Positions 34,986 to 43,888 of a DNA stretch of 64,000 nucleotides are shown here, piece after piece; within the stretch, counting starts at the first letter, position 1; every line of letters begins with the position of its first letter. The stretch comes from an uncultured Eggerthella sp. (GTDB lineage: Bacteria; Actinomycetota; Coriobacteriia; Coriobacteriales; Eggerthellaceae), in contig UQNZ01000001.1 in assembly GCA_900542525.1 (NCBI GenBank), forward strand, positions 124,001 to 188,000, written 5' to 3'. Both the position numbers and the translations under genes were made by a program. Under the pieces are notes generated by a model, which saw nothing but the letters and a program-made list of their open reading frames with translations, was not told where the DNA came from and did no database searches.

Positions 34986-36374
34986 TCAGTTTGAGGATGA
35001 CGCATTATAACCGTTGTTTTCAAGCGTCTTGCCTTTGAGTTCCCCGGCTACGCTGTCATATTTGTAGGCATTGGTGATACCAGAGCTTGGTACTCCATCT
35101 TCAGTACCCATATTGGTGAAGGTGATGGTGTAAACATTGTCAGAATCAAAGAAATCATCGAACTCAAATGTTGCGCTTATGTCTGGTCGTCCCTCATTGT
35201 AGCCACAGCCAGGATAAACAACCTCAGAAATCGTATAACGAGCAGGGGTAGGTAAACCATCAATCGTGCGCGTGGCGACATCGGCGCCAACTTCAACGCT
35301 TACGGGAATCGTCCACGTAATAGGCTCAAGCCCAAGATTGTCTACTGTACCAACAGTAAAACTTGTTGGATCAGTATAGGTAAACAAGACTCGCCAATCG
35401 TTTATACTGCCGCTCAAAACACCATCAGCATCAATATAGACAGCTTCATTATCATCGTTGAAGTAGTAATACTTGAAGTCGTCGTCTTCATCAACGTACA
35501 GGTCGCAGTACACATAACCGCCACCGTTAACGCTCACCAGTTTTCCATCCTTCTTATAGATGCAACCTCGGAACTCTCCACCTTTATTATCGGTATCCCA
35601 ATAGTTGCCTTCTTCATCTAAGGCAAGAAGACCTCCATTGGCATCTAGATACATCGTATGCCCATTCCAATCCTCAACACTTCCATCTTTAGTAAGCATC
35701 AAGCAATAATTCTTGGATTCATTCTTGTAAACAAATCTGTCCCTGTAATCCATCTGTTCGCCAACAAGCTTGAACTGAACTGCAATGCTCGGAGTGTTGA
35801 TCTTTCCATCTGTTTCCGTAGTTGCAATAGTGGGAGCAGGACTGAAAACCTTTGTGATCGTTAGTTTGCCGTCATCCCAAGTGGAGGGACTATAAGAGCC
35901 AAAATCACGTTTCTTAACTTTGGCCGTATATTCATCGTACGTATTATAGGGGCTGTCAAGATCGCCCTCATCATATGATTGAGCCTTGATACCAGCAGCA
36001 TTTTCGACCGCTAGCTCGCCTTCAGCCTGAAGCACCGCACCGAACGTCTCAAGAGGGTTTGAAGAACCAGACCCCTCGGCAGTTCCATTCTCTGCGACTT
36101 CAGTGCCCGTCGTACCTGCTGTCCAGGAGTTATTCGAAGGAGCTTTCGGCGTATTCTCGCTAGCGGGCTTTTCAATAACTGGTTTTTGCTGAGTAGGATG
36201 CTCGACAACGACCGCATCTTCGGTAGTTTCCTTCTCCGATTGAGCAGAAGGCTGCTCGCCTGAGCTTGCATCAGGCACAGCAAATGCAGGCAAGGCTGAA
36301 AGACCAAACACCAATGTGACCGCCAAAAGGCAAGCCAAAAACTTATACCGAATAGATTTCTCATGCTTAATCAT
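34986..36374 (-). CDS. Secreted Cna-B-like surface protein without anchor
   Basis: A 462-residue protein with a signal peptide (residues about 1 to 32, LACLLAVTLVFGLSALPAFA), a Ser/Pro/Glu/Thr-rich region up to about residue 120, and a large Asp/Tyr/Gly-rich beta domain. The part LTITKVFSPAPTIATT and later ITWTIPVSVEVGADV, RYTISEVVY resembles a Cna-B/isopeptide-type fold, interrupted by an acidic insert rich in DEDDDFKYYYFNDD. It ends NGYNASSSN with no LPxTG or membrane helix. As the first gene of the surface operon it may be a secreted tip or matrix component. No homologue is recognised with confidence. Confidence 0.5.
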   Translation of the reverse strand: MIKHEKSIRYKFLACLLAVTLVFGLSALPAFAVPDASSGEQPSAQSEKETTEDAVVVEHPTQQKPVIEKPASENTPKAPSNNSWTAGTTGTEVAENGTAEGSGSSNPLETFGAVLQAEGELAVENAAGIKAQSYDEGDLDSPYNTYDEYTAKVKKRDFGSYSPSTWDDGKLTITKVFSPAPTIATTETDGKINTPSIAVQFKLVGEQMDYRDRFVYKNESKNYCLMLTKDGSVEDWNGHTMYLDANGGLLALDEEGNYWDTDNKGGEFRGCIYKKDGKLVSVNGGGYVYCDLYVDEDDDFKYYYFNDDNEAVYIDADGVLSGSINDWRVLFTYTDPTSFTVGTVDNLGLEPITWTIPVSVEVGADVATRTIDGLPTPARYTISEVVYPGCGYNEGRPDISATFEFDDFFDSDNVYTITFTNMGTEDGVPSSGITNAYKYDSVAGELKGKTLENNGYNASSSN

Positions 36375-36721
36375 GGGAGCCTCCTCGTGACTCTCATTTA
36401 TGTGATCTCATACACGTAGCTTTGCAACTGACCCATGAAATCATAGCGAAGTCATAGAATTCACTTTGTTTTTACCATTTTTACTGCCCTTATGCAATCC
36501 AAAAGGGACACATAGAAGTTGGTTTCCTGTGGTTGTCGGGAAGCCAGTTCACGTTCACTCTTTACACCTCGAGCTATTCACAGTACGCATTCTTTTCAAA
36601 CCGCCCAAACAACCGTTTTTCACCTCACTCGATTATGTATGGTTTTTGGCTATCATCGGGCATTTAGCTATAATGAAGCTTCTGTAAGGTATTTCCGACC
36701 GAATTGGTAGGTCACCAACCC
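36375..36721. other. Divergent intergenic region of the surface and O-antigen-ligase-like operons
   Basis: This 347-nt AT-rich gap contains a well-formed plus-strand promoter (listed separately) and presumably the minus-strand promoter of the surface operon, for which no convincing hexamer pair was found. No small gene is supported. Confidence 0.5.
36646..36674 (+). promoter_or_regulatory. Sigma-70-type promoter of the Wzy-like/amidase pair
   Basis: TTGGCT (36646-36651) and a perfect TATAAT (36669-36674) are separated by 17 nt, the optimal spacing. The next gene starts 47 nt downstream of the -10. This is the best promoter match in the window. Confidence 0.75.
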
Positions 36722-38140
36722 ATGGCTCAGATCATCGCCCCATCATTACGAGAACACCGGCAACGGGCCACCAGCGTGCTCGTTATTGCGCTCACCATCG
36801 CGCTTGCCATACTCACCATCACGGGAATAGGTACCGTAGCCTTCGTCTCGCTCATTGGTATGGTAATCTGCGCAATCTGCTTTTTCCGCAAGGAAGCGTA
36901 TATCGATTGGTGGATCTTCATCCCCCTTGCCGCCTATGTGCTGATGAACTTCATCTCTGCATGGTGCGCGTGGGATGATCCGCTCTATGGATATGGCCCA
37001 CTGCACATCATCTATCTCTCGCTCTATGCTGCTGCTTGCAGCTTGAGGGAATCTGAAACAAAGCTACTTCGTCTTCTTTGCGTTGGGATCGCTGTCATAG
37101 CCGCTATTGCTGCGATTATTGGTTTTATCGTTCAATCATTCACTGCAAGCGCTACGCGCCTTGAATACGTTGTTGGAACGCCAAACGGACTTGGCATCTT
37201 CTTCGTACTCGCATGGTTTGCGCTCGAGAGCAGTCGTATAGAGGTCGTACAGCAAAAAGATGCCGACGAGCCCTCAGCGCTTGGTCGGAGCCGTCTTTAC
37301 CGCTTCCTGAGCCGCTGCGAACCTCTTATCTTGATTGCACTTGCCATGACGCTTTCAATGGGTAGCCTGGTTGCGCTCGGCATAGGTCTTATCGTGTTAT
37401 TCATTTCACGCTTTCGCACAACAGGAGGTAAGGAGTCTTTTCGATTTGCGACGGTTATCCTAGCGCGCATCTTCTTAAGCGTCGCAATTGGCTTCTTGAT
37501 GTACATGGCAGGCGAGAGAGCCGATGCACCTATCCTTTGCTTGGTGATCTTTGCCTACATCATCGTGATGATCTGCTTGTGGAATCGCTTCGATGCCTTT
37601 CTCAAAAGCTCTAGCAAGTTCGCAAAGATCATTTCACTTGTCGGACTACTTTGCATTCCCTTCGCGCTCTTCATGCGCCCGAATGCCTGGTCAACGTTCG
37701 CCGAACGATTCGAGATGATGGGAAACGGCATCAGTTATCTTGGCGTTGACCCACTTGTAGGCATGGGTCCCTTCACCTGGCGACTCGCAAACATTCAAGA
37801 TGCTGGCAACTACTTCAACACCAATCACATCCACAACATCTTTATCCATGCAGGAGTTGAATTTGGTCTCATTGCGATGGCGGCGCTCATCATCATCGCA
37901 GTGCGCGTATTCATCAAACGTTATAGAGAAGCTCAACATGGCGAAGATGCCGCACTCCTCTTTCATATGCTGACCGACACAGGTTTCTTCTATGTCGGTA
38001 TCGTAGGCATGTTTATCTTCACTGCGAACGGATCGATCACGCCTGTTAAAAAGCTCCCGTCCCTGGGAACAAAACTGCTATTCGGATGTCTCTTCTTGCT
38101 TCATTTCATCATTCTGTGGGGCTATATCGCCTCATTCTGA
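36722..38140 (+). CDS. O-antigen ligase/polymerase-like (Wzy/WaaL family) membrane protein
   Basis: A 472-residue polytopic protein with about 11 to 12 membrane helices and the Wzy_C-type loop NTNHIHNIFIHAGVEFGLIA near residue 390. In this family, the conserved N/H-x-H-N and following E-x-G belong to the active region. Such proteins transfer or polymerise lipid-linked glycans outside the membrane. In a monoderm the acceptor would be a cell-wall glycopolymer or glycoprotein rather than LPS; that is inference. The ATG at 36722 is preferred; an upstream TTG at 36704 has an equally weak ribosome site. The amidase gene begins 26 nt after its stop. Confidence 0.75.
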   Translation: MAQIIAPSLREHRQRATSVLVIALTIALAILTITGIGTVAFVSLIGMVICAICFFRKEAYIDWWIFIPLAAYVLMNFISAWCAWDDPLYGYGPLHIIYLSLYAAACSLRESETKLLRLLCVGIAVIAAIAAIIGFIVQSFTASATRLEYVVGTPNGLGIFFVLAWFALESSRIEVVQQKDADEPSALGRSRLYRFLSRCEPLILIALAMTLSMGSLVALGIGLIVLFISRFRTTGGKESFRFATVILARIFLSVAIGFLMYMAGERADAPILCLVIFAYIIVMICLWNRFDAFLKSSSKFAKIISLVGLLCIPFALFMRPNAWSTFAERFEMMGNGISYLGVDPLVGMGPFTWRLANIQDAGNYFNTNHIHNIFIHAGVEFGLIAMAALIIIAVRVFIKRYREAQHGEDAALLFHMLTDTGFFYVGIVGMFIFTANGSITPVKKLPSLGTKLLFGCLFLLHFIILWGYIASF

Positions 38141-38166
38141 TCACCTTAAGAACGGAGTAGCCGATC

Positions 38167-38877
38167 ATGACAGACAAAACGAACGCACACACTGAAACTG
38201 CAGATGTCGCCACTCGTTCACGCAAATCAGCGCTCGTGCTCATCATCGGCGCGATCGTACTGGTCGTACTCGTTATAGGAGCCTGGCTCTTCAGTGGCTC
38301 GAAGGTGCCAAGCTATGTTGGCTACCCCCTTGAAGGTACCGAAAAGGAGCAGGTGATCGAGCAAAACAGCCCGCTAACTGACTTCGTTTACCTAACCGCC
38401 AACGCAGATTATCCGCGCGACCAGCCCATCTCGAAAATCACGATTCATCATATGGGCGGCGATCTTGCGCTAGGCAATCTCGGAGAGCGCTTCCAAAAGC
38501 GCGATATTCAGGCCTCTTCGAACTATGCGATCGACTCAAAGGGTAACGTTGCACTGTATGTTGAAGAAGCAAATCGCGCCTGGACAAGCAAGAATCGTGA
38601 AAATGACGAACAAGCCATCACGATCGAAGTCGCCAACGATGAAAAAGGTGGCAACTGGCACGTAAGCAATGAAACGTTCGATAAGCTCGTTTTGCTCTGT
38701 GCGGATATTTGCAAACGCAACGGTATCGAAAAAATCATCTACACGGGCGATACTACTGGCAACTTGACGTTCCACGGCATGTTCGACAGCACAACCGAAT
38801 GTCCCGGCCCTTACTTAAAGAGCCGCATGAACGATCTAGCTGATGCGATCAATGCCGAACTTGCTAAGAGTGAGTAG
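38167..38877 (+). CDS. Membrane-anchored N-acetylmuramoyl-L-alanine amidase (Amidase_2)
   Basis: A 236-residue protein with a short cytoplasmic N-terminus, one membrane helix (residues about 22 to 44, ALVLIIGAIVLVVLVIGAWL) and an extracellular Amidase_2/PGRP-type domain. Zinc-ligand positions are visible: the first His pair in ITIHHMGG and the second His in FHGMFDSTTECPGPYL, where C-P-G-P is typical. SSNYAIDSKGNV and AITIEVAND complete the family pattern. It cuts the amide bond between muramic acid and the stem peptide. Co-transcription with the Wzy-like gene suggests a joint cell-wall role. Confidence 0.85.
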   Translation: MTDKTNAHTETADVATRSRKSALVLIIGAIVLVVLVIGAWLFSGSKVPSYVGYPLEGTEKEQVIEQNSPLTDFVYLTANADYPRDQPISKITIHHMGGDLALGNLGERFQKRDIQASSNYAIDSKGNVALYVEEANRAWTSKNRENDEQAITIEVANDEKGGNWHVSNETFDKLVLLCADICKRNGIEKIIYTGDTTGNLTFHGMFDSTTECPGPYLKSRMNDLADAINAELAKSE

Positions 38878-39011
38878 CGAACCTTCGTTATTCATTGTGT
38901 CTCAGTCTGATCTAGCTGAACGCAACTCTTCGAAATCATAGCCTTACAGCACCGCACGAAAGTGTTTGAGACATTCAGATTGCTCATACACAGCGATCAG
39001 ACCCTTTTGCA

Positions 39012-39503
39012 CTACGCCTCTTTGCGTGTAAGTGGATAGCCTTGGCGATCGAGCTCGGCTACTACCGTCCCCACCAAGAACGGCAATCGCTCATACACCT
39101 TCGGCGTAAGGCCCTCTACCAACTCTGCAGGCGACATGTTCTCGATCTGCATGCCATAGCAGATGCCATCGCATGAATAGCCGAGCAGCTGTGCTGCATC
39201 GAAGAGATCCACAAGTTTGAGCTCGTGAAGCGACGCCATTGCATCTTGCGTGCGCGCAATGTCTTCAGGCTTATAGCGAAACACCGTGCCCGGTTCGCTA
39301 TCCGTTCCATCGACCGCATCGACCGTGATGATGAAATCGTATTCATCCACTTTATTAAGCAGCTTCATGGTCATGCAGCCCAGATCGTAAAGATCGACCC
39401 CTTCAGGAATCTCGTAGTGTTCAACCAGTTCATCGTAGACTGCAGGACCGATACCATCATCGAGCATCAAACGATTCCCTACACAAAAGACAGCGATCTT
39501 CAT
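39012..39503 (-). CDS. NiFe-hydrogenase maturation protease (HyaD/HycI family)
   Basis: This 163-residue endopeptidase removes the C-terminal peptide of a NiFe-hydrogenase large subunit after nickel insertion. It starts IAVFCVGNRLMLDDGIGPAV, the family's G-N-x-L-x-x-D-D/E-G-x-G motif with the nickel-binding acidic residue, and has a second metal-site region in VDAVDGTDSEPGT. The ATG at 39503 follows GGGGAG; a longer frame to 39641 runs into the neighbouring gene. The likely substrate is the group 1 large subunit encoded at 40962-42665, which has an 18- to 20-residue extension after its last His. The soluble hydrogenase at 61737 ends without one. Confidence 0.9.
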   Translation of the reverse strand: MKIAVFCVGNRLMLDDGIGPAVYDELVEHYEIPEGVDLYDLGCMTMKLLNKVDEYDFIITVDAVDGTDSEPGTVFRYKPEDIARTQDAMASLHELKLVDLFDAAQLLGYSCDGICYGMQIENMSPAELVEGLTPKVYERLPFLVGTVVAELDRQGYPLTRKEA

Positions 39504-39523
39504 AGCGCACTCCCCTTCTCGCC

Positions 39524-39955
39524 TTACGCCACCGGCATACCAGGACGAATGACCAAGTTGTAATAGGTAGCGCCAAAGATCATCAAAGCAGCCAAGATGC
39601 CCATGGCAACCGCCCAAATGCGCTGGCGCTTGATATACCACTCTTTGGTACGTCCGAGCGAGATTGCACGCTCGCAGGCATACCCCTGCGAAACGCGCGC
39701 AAACACAATGGTGACCGCTGCAAGCAGGATAGCAACGATGATCGAAAAGACCACCGAAAGCGTAGAAGGATCCGTGAAAGCCGCATAAAAGAGATTGTCA
39801 GCGAAGAGCCACAACGGGTAATACAGGATCGTGATCCAAATGCCGTTCGCTGGCCCCCAGATCGGCGGCATGAAGAGAGCACCAAGATTGATGGGGGGCA
39901 AACCCTTCATCAGCTCTTCACGGTACTTCTGTTCCTGTTCGTCACTCTTTTTCAT
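39524..39955 (-). CDS. Small membrane protein of the hydrogenase locus
   Basis: A 143-residue protein of unknown function. It has a charged N-terminus (residues 1 to 18), an amphipathic LPPINLGALFMPPIWGPANG motif, and three or four membrane helices (IWITILYYPLWLFADNLFY; LSVVFSIIVAILLAAVTIVF; IWAVAMGILAALMIFGA). The C-terminal part carries WYIKRQRIW. The ATG at 39955 follows AAAGAGAGGCTGCT. It is the first gene of a two-gene unit with the maturation protease, 20 nt before it, so it is probably a hydrogenase accessory protein. Other identities cannot be excluded. Confidence 0.6.
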   Translation of the reverse strand: MKKSDEQEQKYREELMKGLPPINLGALFMPPIWGPANGIWITILYYPLWLFADNLFYAAFTDPSTLSVVFSIIVAILLAAVTIVFARVSQGYACERAISLGRTKEWYIKRQRIWAVAMGILAALMIFGATYYNLVIRPGMPVA

Positions 39956-40268
39956 AGCAGCCTCTCTTTACGTGTTTCACCCTTATCATACTTGCAAACA
40001 CAACCAACTACCCCGCATGGCATCTTCACTGGCTCATTAGATCGACCAGTCGCGCTTAACTCTCATTCAACATATTGCTCTGCTTGGTTTTTCGCATGAA
40101 TGAGCATTGTGAGGCACTATGCCACCCCCTCAGACTCTGCAATTCTCGCTCATCCCCACACAAAAGAAAGGACCCGACGAATCGAGTCCTTTCTGATGAC
40201 CGTATTTCATTCAGCAAGCTGAATGGTTCGGTTCGCGCATAGTGTGCGCAGCGCCCAAGCGCGTGCGA
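39956..40268. other. Intergenic region with terminator
   Basis: This 313-nt gap holds the terminator of the hydrogenase structural operon (listed separately), a short hairpin ATTCAG-CAAG-CTGAAT near 40207, and by inference the promoter for the membrane-protein/protease pair. No coding frame is convincing. Confidence 0.5.
40165..40194 (-). terminator. Intrinsic terminator of the group 1 hydrogenase operon
   Basis: AGAAAGGAC pairs with GTCCTTTCT (9 bp), extended by an inner CGA/TCG after one mismatch. On the minus strand the stem is followed by TTTGTG. It lies about 75 nt after the stop of the cytochrome b gene. Confidence 0.75.
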
Positions 40269-40961
40269 CTAGTGATCGCCTACGCTGTGGTCTTCGCCAA
40301 CGATGCAGTGACGCTCGGGGTCGTAGACCAGACCGCCGTGCTCTTTGCCCGCCAGCATGTTCTTCGCGTTCGCCGTGCCTTCGATGAAGACCAAGTAGAT
40401 GTGGATCATCGAGAAGCAGATGAAGACGAACATCATGAAGTAATGGATGATGCGCATTGACATCATGCCACCCACTGCTGCCGTGCCTGCAGCGAAGAAG
40501 TCCCAAGAAGCGGTGGGGATCCAGAGGCAGAATCCGGTATAACCCATAACGAGGATCAGGACGCAAACAGCCAGATAAGAGAGCTTTTGCGGAACGCCCA
40601 GCTTAGCTGACAGCGGATGATCCTTCTTGATGAACAGGTAATACTTGATCCAAGCACCGAGCTGATGCTTGTTGTCTGCCTGCGGAAGGTAGGTCTTGTA
40701 ATCGCGAACCATGTTACGCGTACCGCCCGTAGGAGCAGAGTGGAACATGAATGCGAAGACGATACGCAGGATGCAGTTGAGGACCAAGAGCATACCGCAG
40801 AAAACATGCACGCCGCGTGCGACACCGGTAAGACCCGCCCAGAACGGGAAGTGGATCAGAAAGCCGGTGAAGATAAGGAGCGCCATGCACACGAGGTTAA
40901 CCCAGTGGGTAACCTTCATGGGCAGCGGATGTGCCTGCTTATAGTGTGCGAGATGTGCCAT
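40269..40961 (-). CDS. hyaC: Ni/Fe-hydrogenase b-type cytochrome subunit
   Basis: A 230-residue cytochrome b that passes electrons from the hydrogenase small subunit to the quinone pool. Four or five membrane helices are visible. Candidate haem histidines lie in MKVTHWVNLVCMALLIFTGF, VHVFCGMLLVLNCILR and IIHYFMMFVFICFSMIHIYL. The start codon directly follows the stop codon of the large-subunit gene, so the two are coupled. Length and helix order match HyaC/HupC-type proteins. It is the last gene before the terminator at 40165-40194. Confidence 0.9.
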   Translation of the reverse strand: MAHLAHYKQAHPLPMKVTHWVNLVCMALLIFTGFLIHFPFWAGLTGVARGVHVFCGMLLVLNCILRIVFAFMFHSAPTGGTRNMVRDYKTYLPQADNKHQLGAWIKYYLFIKKDHPLSAKLGVPQKLSYLAVCVLILVMGYTGFCLWIPTASWDFFAAGTAAVGGMMSMRIIHYFMMFVFICFSMIHIYLVFIEGTANAKNMLAGKEHGGLVYDPERHCIVGEDHSVGDH

Positions 40962-42665
40962 TTATCTCACCCCCCAAGGGCTGGTAACGGTTTCGAAGTG
41001 CTTGCCCGTAGCAGGCTCAGACACATGGACTGCGCAAGCAGTACAGGGGTCGAAACTATGTACGGTACGAAGCGCATTGATAGGTGCATCAACATTGGCG
41101 ACCGGCGTGCCGATAAGAGCCTGCTCCATCGGACCACGAACGCCCTCTGCATTGCGCGGAGCGATATTCCAAGTAGTAGGAATGATGATCTGATAGCCAG
41201 TGATGCGACCATTGTCGACATGCTCGTCGTGGTAGAGAGCACCACGCGGTGCTTCCCACATGCCACAACCATAGCCGGTAAGGTGCTCAGGTGCGCGGAA
41301 GTATTCGCTGTCGCCGCCCTTGAGTGCTTCGATGAGTTCATCAACCCAATCGACCATGAGGTGAGCGATGTAGGAACATTCAACCTGACGTGCAGCAACA
41401 CGACCGAGCGTGGACTGGAGCTGCGGAAGCGTGAGGTTGAGATCCGCCATGAGCTTGTCGAGGTTGTTGACGATGTAGGCATTCTTCTCGCCGCCACGCA
41501 GATAAGCTGCGAGAACACGGGAGAACGGACCTGCCTCCATGCATTCGCCATTGTAGCTTGGACCCTTAGACCAGGTATAACGATCATTGACCGTACCGAT
41601 CATATGACCATTTTCCTCGTGCTCAGTGCCAGCAACATAGTACTCAGTGTAGAGCGGATCGGTGACGCCTTCCTTCGGGTTGAGGTCAGAATCGCCTACA
41701 TACCAGGAATGACCGATGTATTCCTTGATCGCTGCAGGATCGGGATCTTCAAGACGAAGACCATCGTTAGTGTAAACAACACCAGAAGGCATGTAGCGAT
41801 CTGCCATCTCGAAGTTCTCGCGCTGGAAAACACCCCAAGCAACATAGCGACCGCAGCCACGACCGAAGCCGAGAGCCTCGGGATAAGCGCTTGCGATGAT
41901 CTTAGTATCGGGAAGCATGGTGGAGTCAACCCAATCGCGAATTTCACGCGTGAGAGAGTAGAGCTCGTCAAGCTTCTCTTCCGTAGGAACGAACGCCGTA
42001 CCACCAGGAACGAGCGTCATGATATGAGGCATCTTGCCACCGATAAGACCACAGATCTCGGAAGCTTTAGCCTGCATGTTCAGAGCTTCAAGATAATGAG
42101 CGGTGCAGATGAGGTCTGCTTCAGGATCGAGCTTGTAAGCCTCGGGTGCTTGTCCGTCCAAGAACCAACCACCGCTGAAGATGGAGAGCTGACCATTGTT
42201 AGCGAACTTGGTGAGCGTGCCCATCAGGGTCTTGAGATCGGTGCTGCAAGAAGTACCTGCAGCCTCCATGAGGTCGTAAGCCTTGCCCACATTTGCGTTG
42301 AGCGCATTGAGCGGGTTGACATAGTCGAGCGCAGCAAGCGTGTAGAGCCACAGGATATGGCTGTGCAGGAACTGACCGCCCTCTACCAGGTTACGGATGA
42401 TACGAGCCTGGTTCGGAATGACGATGCCATAAGCATCCTCAGCTGCGAGCGATGAAGCATGAGTGTGAGAAACCGGGCAAACACCGCAGATACGCTGAAC
42501 GATGTGAGCAGCATCTTCAGGAGTACGATCCTGAACGACGAGCTCCATGCCACGGAAACAACCACCAGAGACCCAAGCATCAGTTACAACGCCATTGTCG
42601 ACTTCCATTTCGACACGAAGGTGACCTTCGATACGAGTAATAGGATCGATGATTGAACGAGTCAT
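40962..42665 (-). CDS. hyaB: NiFe-hydrogenase (group 1) large subunit
   Basis: The 567-residue catalytic subunit oxidises H2. The N-terminal nickel ligands lie in RICGVCPVSHTHAS (R-x-C-G-x-C-x3-H motif) near residue 60, and the C-terminal pair in DPCTACAVH. After that His there is an extension of about 20 residues (starting VSEPATG), to be removed by the maturation protease encoded at 39012-39503. The gene starts 2 nt after the small-subunit stop. With a Tat-exported small subunit and cytochrome b it forms an outward-facing respiratory uptake enzyme. It may belong to the group 1i enzymes described in Coriobacteriia; that placement needs a tree. Confidence 0.93.
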   Translation of the reverse strand: MTRSIIDPITRIEGHLRVEMEVDNGVVTDAWVSGGCFRGMELVVQDRTPEDAAHIVQRICGVCPVSHTHASSLAAEDAYGIVIPNQARIIRNLVEGGQFLHSHILWLYTLAALDYVNPLNALNANVGKAYDLMEAAGTSCSTDLKTLMGTLTKFANNGQLSIFSGGWFLDGQAPEAYKLDPEADLICTAHYLEALNMQAKASEICGLIGGKMPHIMTLVPGGTAFVPTEEKLDELYSLTREIRDWVDSTMLPDTKIIASAYPEALGFGRGCGRYVAWGVFQRENFEMADRYMPSGVVYTNDGLRLEDPDPAAIKEYIGHSWYVGDSDLNPKEGVTDPLYTEYYVAGTEHEENGHMIGTVNDRYTWSKGPSYNGECMEAGPFSRVLAAYLRGGEKNAYIVNNLDKLMADLNLTLPQLQSTLGRVAARQVECSYIAHLMVDWVDELIEALKGGDSEYFRAPEHLTGYGCGMWEAPRGALYHDEHVDNGRITGYQIIIPTTWNIAPRNAEGVRGPMEQALIGTPVANVDAPINALRTVHSFDPCTACAVHVSEPATGKHFETVTSPWGVR

Positions 42666-42667
42666 TA

Positions 42668-43888
42668 TTAGTTGCCTCCCTTCGAATTGTCATCGAGGGT
42701 GTAGATGCCAATGGATTCATTCGGATGCTTCATATCCCACTCGCGTTCCTTCTCGAACGGAGCACCACCATCGGTACGACCAGCCTTCTTCATGCCGAAG
42801 CCATGGACAACGAGGGCAGCAGCGAGGATGCCCGTGATGGTCCAAGCAATAGCTTCAGGCTGGAACACAGCGCCACCGATGCGCAGATCGCGGAAGCGTG
42901 CACGGAACGGCGTGTTGGTTTCAACCCAGTTCTCGCCCGGGTTGTTCGGGTTAGCTACGCAGCAACCGATGCAAGGACCGCCAGACTCGACGCACCAGGA
43001 ACGACGACGGTTCCAGCGTACGATACCGCAGTTCGCCTTGGTCTGAGGACCACGGCAACCCATGGGATACAGGCAGTAGCCCATTGCCTCTTCAGGAGTG
43101 CCGAACGCATAAACGAATTCGCCATTCTCGAAGTGGCCACGACGCGCACAATTGTCATGGATGGTCTGATTGAAGATGACCTTCGGCTTGTTCTCGTTCG
43201 TGAGTTCAGGCAGCTGACCGAGAAGAACTGCGTCGACAAGAACCGACGTAGCCCATTCAGGGTTAGCCGGGCAACCGGGAACGTTAACGACCGGGGTGTC
43301 GATGCCGCGCTTCTTAAGATACTGCTGAACGCCGAGCGCGTTCGAGGGATTCGGATAGGCTGCCATCCAGCCACCATTTACTGCGCAGGATCCGAGGGCA
43401 ACAACAGCGTTAGCGCTTTCAGCAGCGTGAGCCAAGATGTCGGTACCGACTTCGTTGGCGACGCGCAAAGCTTGGCCGTCCCATCCCTCCAAAACTGCAC
43501 CTTCGTAAATGAGGATGTAGTTGCCTGCTTCGATCGTTTGCTCTTTTGCTTCTTCCATGGACCAGCCTGCAGCAGCAGAAAGAGTTTCGCAGTAGTTGAG
43601 CGAGATCATCTGCAAGACGATGTAAGCCGGATCAGGGGAATCACCTTGAGCGAAAGACTCAGTACAGCCGGTGCAGGATGCGCCCTCGATCCAGATGACT
43701 GGATAGAGCTTGCCTGATTCAGCACCAATGACCGAATTCTCGATCGCAGCCGCAATACGAGGAGCAGCGAGTTCAGTAAGACCTGCCGCAACCGCGAGAG
43801 AGCCGCAGAGCTTCATGAAGCTACGACGAGAAACGCCACGCGCTTCAAGCTTAGCCAGAAACTCCGGTGAGGTAGCCTCTGTTACCAT
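42668..43888 (-). CDS. hyaA: NiFe-hydrogenase (group 1) small subunit with Tat signal
   Basis: A 406-residue electron-transfer subunit. A twin-arginine signal is visible (SRRSFMKLCGSLAVAAG, residues about 20 to 36). Cluster ligands are in ASCTGCTESF (proximal), GSCAV, VPGCPANPE, a His/Cys set around HDNCARRG, and CLYPMGCRGPQTKANCG and SWCVESGGPCIGC. A C-terminal membrane helix (AWTITGILAAALVVHGFGM, residues about 345 to 365) is followed by a hydrophilic tail. The start ATG at 43888 has AAGGAGGT upstream, a near-perfect ribosome site; the upstream GTG at 43894 is less likely. First gene of the hydrogenase operon. Confidence 0.92.
   Translation of the reverse strand: MVTEATSPEFLAKLEARGVSRRSFMKLCGSLAVAAGLTELAAPRIAAAIENSVIGAESGKLYPVIWIEGASCTGCTESFAQGDSPDPAYIVLQMISLNYCETLSAAAGWSMEEAKEQTIEAGNYILIYEGAVLEGWDGQALRVANEVGTDILAHAAESANAVVALGSCAVNGGWMAAYPNPSNALGVQQYLKKRGIDTPVVNVPGCPANPEWATSVLVDAVLLGQLPELTNENKPKVIFNQTIHDNCARRGHFENGEFVYAFGTPEEAMGYCLYPMGCRGPQTKANCGIVRWNRRRSWCVESGGPCIGCCVANPNNPGENWVETNTPFRARFRDLRIGGAVFQPEAIAWTITGILAAALVVHGFGMKKAGRTDGGAPFEKEREWDMKHPNESIGIYTLDDNSKGGN

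Noticed and set aside
38878..39011. Inverted TGTCTCA/TGAGACA pair as a terminator
   Set aside because: The arms are about 60 nt apart with no intervening pairing and no T-run.
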